A stretch of DNA of 64,000 nucleotides from Microbacterium sp. H1-D42 (GCF_022637555.1 NZ_CP093342.1:2728001-2792000), one strand, 5' to 3'; numbered from the stretch's first letter, positions 9,648 through 17,963 are shown. Numbers and translations: made by a program. Notes: generated from the letters alone by a model not told the origin.

Positions 9648-9869
9648 TCAGCCGAGCAGGTCGCCCTCTGGTGCGTCGCTGCCAGGGTCGGCGACGCCAG
9701 TGGCATCGTCGTCCCAGAACAGGTCCGCATCTCCCCAGTCTGATTCGTCGATATTGACGAGCTCCTGGCTGAACGAATCGGTCGAGAAAGGGTCGAACAA
9801 CGGACCGTCTCCCCAGACGGTGTCCTGCAGGCCGTCATCGGCCCCGGGGACTTCGTGTTCCTCAGACAT
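9648..9869 (-). CDS. small acidic protein upstream of the IniA-type gene
   Basis: A 73-residue, strongly acidic, Trp-containing protein (DESDWGDADLFWDDD near the middle) with no membrane segment. CCGGAG lies nine bases before ATG 9869, and the stop is 40 bases before the IniA-type start, so it is probably the first gene of the dynamin operon. The family is not recognised. Its charge suggests an adaptor or a regulator of the GTPases, but this is only inference. Codon third positions look coding, with little sign of a competing frame. Confidence 0.6.
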   Translation of the reverse strand: MSEEHEVPGADDGLQDTVWGDGPLFDPFSTDSFSQELVNIDESDWGDADLFWDDDATGVADPGSDAPEGDLLG

Positions 9870-9910
9870 GGCTTTCGCTCCGGATCAGATGCTTCAGGAG
9901 TTTAGTGGTG

Positions 9911-9944
9911 TGCCCGGCCGTCCACCAGAGTGGACGGCCGGGCA
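9911..9944 (-). terminator. strong hairpin between the second IniB-like gene and the dynamin operon
   Basis: The 15-base arms TGCCCGGCCGTCCAC (9911-9925) and their exact complement (9930-9944) enclose a CAGA loop. No U-tract follows on the minus strand. It probably terminates or attenuates transcription after the highly repetitive IniB-like gene, or protects its 3' end. Confidence 0.65.
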
Positions 9945-9964
9945 GGTCATGCGGCTTCTCAGTC

Positions 9965-11149
9965 TCAGAAGTCGAACTCGTTCGCGTCAGCGTTGGGGCT
10001 GAGCACGTTGGAGTTGTCGACGTCGACATCCACATCGACGTCCGTCTCGTTCGAGTTGTCCTGGAACGAGTCGTTGACGCTCCAGTTGTCGGAGTTGTCG
10101 GTCATCGAGTTGTCCTGGAACGAGTCGTTGATCGACCAGTTGTCAGAGAAGTCCTCATTGAACGAATCGGTGTTCCACGTGTTCCCGATCGAGATGTCTC
10201 CCATGTCGATGTCGGTGTCGATGTTGCGGACGTCGACGTCGCCGCCAGCTGCGATCGAGTTGTCACCCGAGGCGATATTGCTGCTCTGGCCGAAGTACTG
10301 ACCGACGTTGCCGCCGCTCGCGCCGCCGCCCATCGCACCAGCGTCTCCGCCGGCACCACCGTCGTTGTCCCCCGAGCCCGCGAAGGACCCTGCAGCTCCG
10401 CCGGCACCGCTGCCGCCGGCCGCGCCGCCGGCACCGCCGGTGCCCGCCCCTCCGGAACCACCCGAGCCGAGAATGCCGAGGCCGCCATCGCCGCCCGTGC
10501 CTGCTCCGCCCGCACCGCCGTTGCCGCCGTTGCCGGTGTCGCCGCCGGCCGCCCCCGAGAACGCGGGGCCGCCCCAGCCGCCGTCCGCGTCTCCGCCGAC
10601 TGCGATCGCCGCTCCGCCGCTGCCGGAGGAGGTGGTGATGTTCTGGTTGACCGACTGGTCGTTGACCGTGGTGCGCGCGTCGATGTCGATGTCGACATCA
10701 GCGCCGCCGCCGTGCATCTTCGACATGGCGGCGAAGTCGCCGTCTCCCACGCCGATGTTGAGGTCGCCCATTCCGGTGTCGTACTGGCGGATGCCTGCGT
10801 TGACCGAGTGGTCATAGAGCGTCTGGTTGCCCGAGTCGTGCACCGAGTTGTCCTGGAACGAGTCGTTCACCTGGAACGAGTCGTTGATGGAGTCGTCGTT
10901 CTCCGAGTTGTCGGAGTTGTCCGAGTTGTCGGAGTTGTCGGAGTTGTCCGAGTTGTCCGAGTTGTCGGAGTTGTCGGAGTTGTCCGAGTTGTCCGAATTG
11001 TCGTTGCCCGAGTCGCTGACGTCCGTGTCGTTGTTCGAGAGCAGGTCGTTGTTCGAGTCGTTCGTCGAGTTGTCGTTGCCAGAGTCCTGGACGTCGAGCC
11101 CGAGGTTCCACTGAGCTCCGAGAACGTTGATGTTGTCGTTCGCAGCCAT
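9965..11149 (-). CDS. IniB-like repeat protein with Asp-Asn-Ser and Gly-rich regions
   Basis: This 394-residue protein starts at ATG 11149, with AAGGGGAT as ribosome site. Its order is: a short N-terminus (AANDNINVLGAQWNLGLDV), an Asp-Asn-Ser triplet repeat at ~50-81, NDSFQ-type repeats near 88-100, the motif DARTTVNDQSVNQNI (157-171), a Gly/Ala-rich block at ~176-280 like PE_PGRS or IniB proteins, ASGDNSIAAGGD (293-304), MGDISIGN (316-323), and further NDSFQDNS repeats. It has no membrane segment or signal peptide. The shared motifs make it a distant paralogue of the protein at 4772-5614, but without the IniB N-terminal domain. A long repetitive structural or surface role is inferred. Confidence 0.8.
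   Translation of the reverse strand: MAANDNINVLGAQWNLGLDVQDSGNDNSTNDSNNDLLSNNDTDVSDSGNDNSDNSDNSDNSDNSDNSDNSDNSDNSDNSDNSENDDSINDSFQVNDSFQDNSVHDSGNQTLYDHSVNAGIRQYDTGMGDLNIGVGDGDFAAMSKMHGGGADVDIDIDARTTVNDQSVNQNITTSSGSGGAAIAVGGDADGGWGGPAFSGAAGGDTGNGGNGGAGGAGTGGDGGLGILGSGGSGGAGTGGAGGAAGGSGAGGAAGSFAGSGDNDGGAGGDAGAMGGGASGGNVGQYFGQSSNIASGDNSIAAGGDVDVRNIDTDIDMGDISIGNTWNTDSFNEDFSDNWSINDSFQDNSMTDNSDNWSVNDSFQDNSNETDVDVDVDVDNSNVLSPNADANEFDF
10907..11002 (-). repeat. 9-base-type tandem repeat encoding (Asp-Asn-Ser)n
   Basis: About ten tandem 9-base units read GAGTTGTCC or GAGTTGTCG on the plus strand. They encode alternating Asp-Asn-Ser on the minus strand without breaking the frame. The copy number is likely to vary between strains. 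Confidence 0.8.
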
Positions 11150-11218
11150 GATTTTGATCCCCTTCATCAAAGAGTGCCGTTTGGCGCCTAAGAAGAGTGT
11201 GCGCGGCTGCGGCTGCCG

Positions 11219-11241
11219 CGGCATCGGGGGTGATCCCGAGG
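11219..11241 (-). promoter_or_regulatory. second copy of the Ini-island dyad operator
   Basis: On the minus strand TCGGG, four bases, then ACCCCCGATGCCG repeats the site at 4641-4663. It ends about 19 bases before CACTCT (11199-11194), a poor but correctly spaced -10. Further C-rich copies (CCCCCATCG, CCCCCTATCG) lie upstream at 11240-11300. Confidence 0.55.
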
Positions 11242-11300
11242 GTTGACGGGGGCACCCGGGGGATCGATAGGGGGTCGATGGGGGCTGATAGGGGAATGCA

Positions 11301-11333
11301 GAAGGACCCGGATGCCAGGCATCCGGGTCCTTC
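11301..11333 (-). terminator. hairpin terminator after groES
   Basis: Perfect 15-base arms GAAGGACCCGGATGC (11301-11315) and complement (11319-11333) with a three-base loop begin 20 bases after the groES stop. There is no clear U-tract, as is usual for hairpin terminators in high-GC actinobacteria. Confidence 0.75.
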
Positions 11334-11352
11334 TGGTGATTCGAGGGGTGCG

Positions 11353-11649
11353 TCAGCGGACGACGACCGCCAGCACGTCGCGAGCCGAGAGCACGAGGTA
11401 CTCGTCAGCACCGAACTTGACCTCGGTGCCGCCGTACTTGCTGTAGAGCACGCGGTCGCCCACGGCGACGTCCAGCGGAACGCGGTTGCCGTTATCGTCG
11501 ATGCGGCCGGGGCCCACTGCCACGACCTCGCCCTCCTGGGGCTTCTCCTTGGCGGTGTCAGGGATGACCAGACCGCTTGCGGTGGTCTGCTCGGCCTCGA
11601 CCTGCTGGATGACGATGCGGTCCTCGAGCGGCTTGATGGAAACCGACAC
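11353..11649 (-). CDS. groES: GroES co-chaperonin
   Basis: The 98-residue product has the complete 10-kDa chaperonin sequence: [20 protein letters not shown] at the N-terminus, the mobile loop [19 protein letters not shown], and [20 protein letters not shown] near the end. It caps the GroEL folding chamber in the cytoplasm. No groEL is adjacent; in many actinobacteria the main groEL lies elsewhere. Two CIRCE-type operators upstream indicate HrcA repression released by heat shock. The sequence is normal in length and motifs. Confidence 0.97.
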   Translation of the reverse strand: MSVSIKPLEDRIVIQQVEAEQTTASGLVIPDTAKEKPQEGEVVAVGPGRIDDNGNRVPLDVAVGDRVLYSKYGGTEVKFGADEYLVLSARDVLAVVVR

Positions 11650-11688
11650 GGTGTACCTCTTCTTTCGTGACTGGAGATCAGAAGACTA

Positions 11689-11715
11689 TTAGCACTCTCA
11701 TACCGAGGGTGCTAA
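11689..11715 (-). promoter_or_regulatory. CIRCE operator 1
   Basis: TTAGCACTC, nine bases, then GGGTGCTAA matches the HrcA-binding CIRCE consensus with one substitution in an arm. It lies just downstream of the groES -10 box. Confidence 0.9.
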
Positions 11716-11719
11716 CTCC

Positions 11720-11749
11720 AGTGTATGCCGACGGCTGGCACTCACGCAA
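11720..11749 (-). promoter_or_regulatory. groES promoter
   Basis: On the minus strand TTGCGT (11749-11744) and TACACT (11725-11720) are separated by 18 bases. The -35 lies inside the second CIRCE and the first CIRCE follows the -10, so HrcA would block both polymerase contacts. Confidence 0.55.
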
Positions 11750-11761
11750 TGCGAGTGCCAA
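11735..11761 (-). promoter_or_regulatory. CIRCE operator 2
   Basis: CTGGCACTC, nine bases, then GAGTGCCAA is a second CIRCE-like dyad with near-perfect arms, 19 bases from the first. It also lies just upstream of the divergent methyltransferase promoter and might affect it. Confidence 0.8.
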
Positions 11762-11775
11762 TCGAACGCCGCGCG

Positions 11776-11781
11776 TAGGCT
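11776..11781 (+). promoter_or_regulatory. -10 box for a leaderless transcript
   Basis: TAGGCT, six bases, then GTG 11788. The spacing puts transcription start at the start codon. Confidence 0.55.
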
Positions 11782-11787
11782 TTGCGT

Positions 11788-12966
11788 GTGGAGATGGGTG
11801 AACTGACCGCACTGCTCACTCGCGAGGGGCTCGCCCTGCTCGACGAGGTGGGCCCGATCGAGTCATCAGCGGATGTGGCGAAGGCCGTCTCACGGCTGCG
11901 GGCTGCCGGGCACTCCCCCGAACTCGTCTCTGCCGTCGTCGGTCAGGCGCACTTGCGAGTGAAGGCACACGCGAAGTTCGGCGAGTTCGCCGCACGGATG
12001 CTGTTCACCAGGGCCGGGCTCGAGCAGGCCACCCGGTTGCACGTCGCCACGCTGCACGCCGTGCGGATGCGCCAGGCCGACATCACGACGGTCACCGATC
12101 TCGGCTGCGGCATCGGCGGCGACAGCCTCGCCTTCGCCGCCGCCGGGCTGGACGTGACGGCGGTGGATGCTGACGAGGTCACCGCCGCGATCGCCGCCTA
12201 TAACTTGGCTCCCTTCGAGGCGACCGTCCGCCAGGGCCTCGCCGAGGACGCCCTCCCCACAGAGGGCGCCATCTGGCTGGATCCGGCGCGACGGACCGCC
12301 GGGCACAGCGAGACGCGTCGCACCTCAGCATCTGATTGGTCGCCGTCTCTGGATTGGTGCGCAGGCGTCGCCCGCACACACCCGACCGGCATCAAGCTCG
12401 GCCCCGGCCTCGACCGCGACCTCATCCCCGACGATGTCGAGGCGCAGTGGGTCAGTGCCGATGGCAGTGTCGTCGAGCTGGTGCTGTGGAGCGGCGTGCT
12501 GGCGCGCCCTGGCATCCGACGAGCGGCTCTGGTCGTGCGCGACGGCAAGACGCACGAGCTGACGGCGGCGGCGGATGCTGAAGACGAGCCGGTGCGCGAA
12601 CTCGGCGCGTTCCTGCATGAGCCAGACGGCGCGGTTATCCGCGCGCGGCTGATCGGCGAGGCGGGGCGGATGCTGGAGGCCGGCATGCTCGACGAGCAGA
12701 TCGCCTATCTCACCGGCGATGCCGCGCTGACGAGTCCGTTCGTGCAGTCGTTCCGGGTGCGCGAGACCATGCCGGCTCACGTGAAGGCGATCAGCGCCGC
12801 CCTGCGTGCGAACGACATCGGGCGGCTCGAGATCAAGAAGCGCGGGATGGACATCGATCCTGCCGCGTTCCGCAAGAAGCTGAATCTGAAGGGCTCGAAG
12901 GCGGCCACGCTGATCCTCACCCGCACGCCCGCCGGACGCGTGGCGATCCTCGCCGATCGGGTCTGA
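11788..12966 (+). CDS. class I SAM-dependent methyltransferase with THUMP-like domain
   Basis: The 392-residue protein has the SAM-binding motif TDLGCGIGGDSLAFAAAG near residues 107-124 with acidic VDAD on the next strand, and LDPARR near 165 as a motif IV-like segment. The C-terminal region, ending with KKRGMDIDPAAFRKKLNLKG, resembles the THUMP-like domain of a conserved actinobacterial methyltransferase family. An RNA substrate is plausible but unproven. GTG 11788 is chosen for its leaderless promoter spacing; TTG 11782 and ATG 11794 are alternatives. The stop (12964-12966) directly abuts the stop of the convergent gene, in the sequence TGATCA. Confidence 0.85.
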   Translation: MEMGELTALLTREGLALLDEVGPIESSADVAKAVSRLRAAGHSPELVSAVVGQAHLRVKAHAKFGEFAARMLFTRAGLEQATRLHVATLHAVRMRQADITTVTDLGCGIGGDSLAFAAAGLDVTAVDADEVTAAIAAYNLAPFEATVRQGLAEDALPTEGAIWLDPARRTAGHSETRRTSASDWSPSLDWCAGVARTHPTGIKLGPGLDRDLIPDDVEAQWVSADGSVVELVLWSGVLARPGIRRAALVVRDGKTHELTAAADAEDEPVRELGAFLHEPDGAVIRARLIGEAGRMLEAGMLDEQIAYLTGDAALTSPFVQSFRVRETMPAHVKAISAALRANDIGRLEIKKRGMDIDPAAFRKKLNLKGSKAATLILTRTPAGRVAILADRV

Positions 12967-14085
12967 TCACTCCTCAGGGAAGCCGGTCTTGTCATCTGCT
13001 GTGGCACAGTACCCCGAATCGACGTCGCACACCACGGATGCCGGGGTGCGGATGACGGTCAGCAGCGGACCCCGCGAATCGGTCATGCGCACGCTGTACG
13101 TGGCCCCAGGCACCGAGAGGTCGAGGGCTCGCGCAGAGTCGAGACCACCGCACGCCTGAGCCGAGATCTCGGTGGCCGTCGCGACCAGCACGCAGTTCTG
13201 CGCGTCCTGATGCAGCCAGATCGGGACGTCACCGTCGTAGCCGATCAACTGCAGCATGTCTCCGCGGAAGCCCTTGCTGTCGAGGAACTCGGCGATCGGC
13301 AGCTCGTCGCCGGAGTACTGCGAGCGCCAGTTCCACTCCTGGTCATCGTCTTGACGCTGCATGACCAGGACCTGCGTCCCCGTGATGTCCTCGATCAGAG
13401 AGGCCCAGACCGTCTCCCAGCGATCGTCGTTCTCGATCGAGGCGCTGGCCTGCAAGCCGAATTCGTTGCCCTCGCGATCCGACTGCACGCACGAGGGCGT
13501 GGGATACCGCTCGCTGCCACCGGTCTCGCTGCCGCCCGTGAGGAAGAAGCAGTCGAGTTCGCCGTCGTCCTTGGTCGCGGTCCAGGCATCGACGCCATAC
13601 TTCGAGCCGACCAGTTCGATGGAGCCGGCATCGAGGTCATCGGATTTCTGCAGCTCGATCCACACGTCGCGCTGGGCGCCGGTCATCGCCGGCGCGCCGC
13701 CGTCGCGACCGAAGGCGAGCCAACCGGCGCCGAATCCGAGGAGGAGCGTGAGGACGGCCGCGAGCGGAGCAAGCCAACGGCGAGGGGGCTTCGCGAGTTC
13801 TGCGGGAGCCGTCGGTGGCTGAGGTGGTCCCTGTCCCTCGTCGCGTTCCGCCCGTTCCGGGGCCGGAGGGCGTTCCAAGGGCGCTTCGTCTCGCTCGTGG
13901 GGCTCAGGGCGCTCAGGAGCGGGTGCGGTGACGGCCGGGGTCGGGGTGACTGCGACAGGCTCTGACTCGGCAGGTCGTGTCAGGCCCCGCAGTTCCTCGG
14001 CTTCGGCATCCGACAGGCCGCCGCCGGGTGCATAGGCCTTGTGCTCGAGTTCACGGCGGCGAGCGCGTGCGGCGTCATCCAGCAT
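12967..14085 (-). CDS. single-pass membrane protein with N-terminal PGGGLSDAEA motif (paralogue B)
   Basis: The 372-residue protein has an N-terminal segment RRRELEHKAYAPGGGLSDAE, a Pro/Glu-rich linker, a membrane span near 105-125 ending in GWLAFG, and an extracellular domain of ~245 residues with several Cys (LDCFFLTGG, CVQSD, NCVLVATA, ACGGLD, VCDVDSGYC). It resembles the next gene upstream over its whole length. It overlaps that gene by 11 bases and is last in the tsaB-rimI-tsaD transcript. No family function is known to me. Paired Cys suggest a disulfide-bonded exterior domain. Confidence 0.8.
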   Translation of the reverse strand: MLDDAARARRRELEHKAYAPGGGLSDAEAEELRGLTRPAESEPVAVTPTPAVTAPAPERPEPHERDEAPLERPPAPERAERDEGQGPPQPPTAPAELAKPPRRWLAPLAAVLTLLLGFGAGWLAFGRDGGAPAMTGAQRDVWIELQKSDDLDAGSIELVGSKYGVDAWTATKDDGELDCFFLTGGSETGGSERYPTPSCVQSDREGNEFGLQASASIENDDRWETVWASLIEDITGTQVLVMQRQDDDQEWNWRSQYSGDELPIAEFLDSKGFRGDMLQLIGYDGDVPIWLHQDAQNCVLVATATEISAQACGGLDSARALDLSVPGATYSVRMTDSRGPLLTVIRTPASVVCDVDSGYCATADDKTGFPEE

Positions 14086-15238
14086 CCGGCGCCTCCGCGG
14101 TCTTGGTGACGGTCAGGACCGGTGCACTCGTGTCAGAGGTGCGCACCGAGTAGGTCGTGCCTTCGACGGTCAACTCGGTCACCTGCCCGTCGTCCGACAC
14201 CTCGCACGAGCTCAGCACGTCGTTGGCGCCTTGGGTCACGACGTACAGGCACTGCTCGGGCGCGTAGCCCAGCCAGATCGGGGTGTCCCCGTCGTAGCCG
14301 ACGATGCTCAGTGCGTTCGGATCGACGCTCTGCGCCTCCAGAACGCGCGCCAGCTCGACCTCCTCGGGGGTGAACTGCGCTGTCCAGTCAGTGGACTCCA
14401 CGATCTCGGACCGCTGAATCACGGTCGTATCCCGTCCGGTGATGTCCTGCACCATCGTCGCCCAGTAGACCCAGTGGTCGCCGTCACCGGTCGAGTCCAG
14501 GGTGGCCGTTAGATATTCGTCCGACGTGCGAGCTTCATCGATCGTGCGGCACTCGTGCTGGGTGGCCGGTCCCCGGTTGAGGATGATGCACTCACTCACG
14601 CCCTTCTTGGCCGTGCCCGTCCACACCGTGACGCCGTACTGCTCACCCCGGAACGTGAGGGATCCGGGGTCGTAGTCCCCCGACGCCTCGAGGTCATTCT
14701 TCAGCTCGGCCTGATCGGCGGACATCTTCGGCGTTGCCTCGTTCTGCTGCCCGAAGGCCAGCCAGCCGCCGACAAAGCCGATCAGCAGCGCGAGACCCGT
14801 TGCGGCAGGGATCACCCAGCGCCGCGTGCGCGGCTGGGAGCTGGCGAGCTCGGTCTCGGTCTCGGGTTGGAGGTCTTCCTCGGACCGGACCGGCTCCGGC
14901 GGGATGATCTCCGGTGCGGCGCGGATGCTGTCGGCGGCCGCTCTCGACACGCGCGCTGGGGCGATCGGCGCCGCGTGCGGATCCCTCTCCGCACCGAGCG
15001 ACGCGGCCTGCGCACGGGCTGCCTCCGCGGCATCCAACTCCCGAAGCTCGGCCGCTTCAGCATCCGACAGCCCACCGCCAGGCGTGAATGCGCGGCGCTG
15101 CAGCTCGCGGCGGCGCGCAGCGCCCCGGTCGGTCAGGGCGTGCAGCTCTGCTGCCTCAGCATCCGACAACCCGCCGCCGGGCGCGTACGCCCTCAGCTCC
15201 AGCTCACGTCGTCGTGAACTGTCCGCGCTCTCCAGCAT
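14075..15238 (-). CDS. single-pass membrane protein with two PGGGLSDAEA motifs (paralogue A)
   Basis: In this 387-residue paralogue of the following gene, the N-terminal motif occurs twice: RAYAPGGGLSDAEAAEL near 16-32 and RAFTPGGGLSDAEAAEL near 50-66. An acidic linker, one membrane span near 140-160 (again ending GWLAFG), and an outside domain with Cys pairs (SECIILNRG, HECRTID, QCLYVV, LSSCEVSD) follow. The motif helices inside the cell look like a small interaction module, somewhat like SHOCT repeats. The start at ATG 15238 lies three bases after the preceding stop. Function is unknown. Confidence 0.8.
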   Translation of the reverse strand: MLESADSSRRRELELRAYAPGGGLSDAEAAELHALTDRGAARRRELQRRAFTPGGGLSDAEAAELRELDAAEAARAQAASLGAERDPHAAPIAPARVSRAAADSIRAAPEIIPPEPVRSEEDLQPETETELASSQPRTRRWVIPAATGLALLIGFVGGWLAFGQQNEATPKMSADQAELKNDLEASGDYDPGSLTFRGEQYGVTVWTGTAKKGVSECIILNRGPATQHECRTIDEARTSDEYLTATLDSTGDGDHWVYWATMVQDITGRDTTVIQRSEIVESTDWTAQFTPEEVELARVLEAQSVDPNALSIVGYDGDTPIWLGYAPEQCLYVVTQGANDVLSSCEVSDDGQVTELTVEGTTYSVRTSDTSAPVLTVTKTAEAPDAG

Positions 15239-15241
15239 CGG

Positions 15242-15675
15242 TCACCCCAGCTTCTCGAACTGCATCGTCGCCCAGATCAGCCATCCTGCACTGAACAGCG
15301 TCGCGCAGAGCCCCAGTACCAGCGCCCACACCGCGATCGCACGGTTCTCGACCGGTCGACGCAGTGACATGATCGCCGCGATCACGGCGACGATCGCGAC
15401 CGGGATCCCCCAGCCGACGAACATCGACGTCGCCAGCGCCACGATCGCCGCGAACAGCGCCCACGGCGCGAGCCGCCCGTCATCGGCGGACTCCGGCGCC
15501 CATTCATGCGGCACGAACTCGCCGGGATCCGCCGCAGGTCCTGCTCCGGCCATCGTCGCATCGGTCGGCACCGGCCCTGTAGGCAGCTTGCCGTACCCCT
15601 TGCGCGCACCAGGCAGCGATGCCGAGCCCTCGGTCTTCTCGACTTCGGGGGTCGGGCCCTCGATGCGCGGATCGG

Positions 15676-15679
<4 letters not shown>
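15242..15679 (-). CDS. small DUF4190-like membrane protein
   Basis: The 145-residue protein has ~70 polar residues (Pro, Gly, Glu rich) followed by three hydrophobic stretches: [33 protein letters not shown] and [20 protein letters not shown]. The arrangement resembles DUF4190 proteins. Its ATG overlaps the tsaD stop (ATGA), so it is translated together with the t6A genes. Nothing in it suggests a role in tRNA modification; with the two downstream paralogues it makes a membrane-protein tail to this operon. Confidence 0.75.
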
Positions 15680-16766
<1,087 letters not shown>

Positions 16767-16770
<4 letters not shown>

Positions 16771-17249
16771 TTGTCGGCCTCCTGCTCGCTCTGCGCGGCC
16801 CAGGCCGGCAGATCCAGCCGCATCACCACGGCGTCCACATCGTCGGGCTGGTAGTACCGCGGGCGGCGGCCGAGCTCGGTGAAACCCTCCGACCGGTACA
16901 GCCCGTCAGCGACGGGGTTGTCTGCCCGCACCTCGAGGAACAGCTCGCGCGCGCCGCGGGCGATGGCTTCTGCGATGAGGGCGCGCAGCAGCATCCGCCC
17001 CCTGCCGCGTCCGCGGAACTCGGCATCCAGCGCGATGGTCTGGATGTCAGCATCCGACCCGCCCTGCAGGGAACGCAGCCCGCCGTACCCGACGATGCGA
17101 TCGCCTTCGACGTCGACGAGGTAGTGGTTGTGGGCGCTGGCGATCTCGGTGCCCATGGTCTCTTCACTCCACGCGTCGGTGGCGAAGTTGCGGCGTTCGA
17201 GCTGCATGATCGCGGCGAGATCGTCGAGGACGGCTGGTCGCAGGGTCAC
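16767..17249 (-). CDS. rimI: ribosomal-protein-alanine N-acetyltransferase RimI
   Basis: This 160-residue GNAT-fold protein has the acetyl-CoA motif A region in [20 protein letters not shown] and the [19 protein letters not shown] segment typical of RimI. In bacteria it acetylates the N-terminus of ribosomal protein S18, and in actinobacteria it regularly lies between tsaB and tsaD, as here. Both ends overlap neighbours by four bases (GTGA), so the three genes are translationally coupled. A broader N-terminal acetyltransferase range is possible. Confidence 0.9.
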
Positions 17250-17833
17250 GCGCTCACCCGCTTCGGCGCACCGGGCTGCATGACGTCGGGCGAGCGCAGA
17301 TACAGCGGTTCGGTGCTCGCGAGCGTGCGGCCGGCGGCGAGCGCGCGTGCGCCTATCCGCGCGAGAGCGGATGCTGACAGCGCCGGCGTCACCGGTTCCT
17401 CATCCCTCTTGCGCAGGGACGTCGGCTCGATCAGGTTCGGGATGCCATCAGCATCCACCCCGTCGAAGACGCTCACCGCGATCTCGCGCCGACGCGCGTC
17501 GGTGATGACGGTGAACCGGCCTTCCGCGCCGTCGTCGAGCAGCGTCTGCGCGATCGCGAGATGGCTGGGCACGGGGATCACCGGGATGCCACGGCCGAGC
17601 GCGAACGTCCGCGCCGCGGCGATGCCGATGCGCAGGCCGGTGAAGGGCCCTGGGCCCATGCCGGCGACGACGTGCGTGATGCCGGAGCAGGCTCCTGCGA
17701 CCTCGGCCAGCAGATCGCCGATGACCTCGGCGTGTCCGAGTGGATCGGTCGTTGCTGCCTCGGCGACGGTGCGCCCGTCAGCATCGATCACGGCGACGGC
17801 CGTGCCGAGAGAGGTGTCGACGGCGAGAATCAC
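17246..17833 (-). CDS. tsaB: t6A biosynthesis protein TsaB
   Basis: A 195-residue ASKHA-fold protein: ILAVDTSLGTAVAVID at the N-terminus and GMGPGPFTGLRIGIAAARTFA near residues 60-80. It is the non-catalytic partner that binds TsaD. It is first in the operon tsaB-rimI-tsaD followed by three membrane-protein genes. GTG 17833 follows TAACCT and GGAGGA, so it can be read either as a leaderless start six bases from a -10 or as a ribosome site with no spacing. Length is normal for a short actinobacterial TsaB. Confidence 0.93.
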   Translation of the reverse strand: MILAVDTSLGTAVAVIDADGRTVAEAATTDPLGHAEVIGDLLAEVAGACSGITHVVAGMGPGPFTGLRIGIAAARTFALGRGIPVIPVPSHLAIAQTLLDDGAEGRFTVITDARRREIAVSVFDGVDADGIPNLIEPTSLRKRDEEPVTPALSASALARIGARALAAGRTLASTEPLYLRSPDVMQPGAPKRVSA

Positions 17834-17839
17834 TCCTCC

Positions 17840-17845
17840 AGGTTA
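17840..17845 (-). promoter_or_regulatory. -10 box for tsaB operon
   Basis: TAACCT on the minus strand lies six bases (GGAGGA) before GTG 17833, giving a predicted leaderless transcript. Confidence 0.45.
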
Positions 17846-17880
17846 GTCGCCCCGCTCTGGGTGAACCCCGCTCCCCTGGT

Positions 17881-17963
17881 ACGGATGGCGGTCAAGAATA
17901 CGGATGGCGGGAGACACGCCGAGGAATCCACCTGCAAGCGTTCAATCTCCCGCCATCCGTTCC
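17881..17963 (+). repeat. palindromic intergenic repeat, copy 1
   Basis: Two ACGGATGGCGG half-sites (17881 and 17900) are followed by a core with AATCCACCTGCAAGCG and then by a closing arm. ACGGATGGCGGGAGA (17900-17914) pairs perfectly with 17946-17960. It starts 36 bases after the tsaE stop on the minus strand. The same design occurs at 20058-20141 and, inverted, at 28138-28228. It may act as a terminator or a REP-like element. Confidence 0.75.

Noticed and set aside
7904..9757. Plus-strand open frame of about 617 codons
   Set aside because: It is antisense to the IniA-type dynamin and shows no domain.
10907..11002. CRISPR array
   Set aside because: The repeats are contiguous 9-base coding units without spacers.
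11150..11352. groEL next to groES
   Set aside because: The space downstream of groES holds a terminator and the IniB-like promoter region; no GroEL sequence is present.
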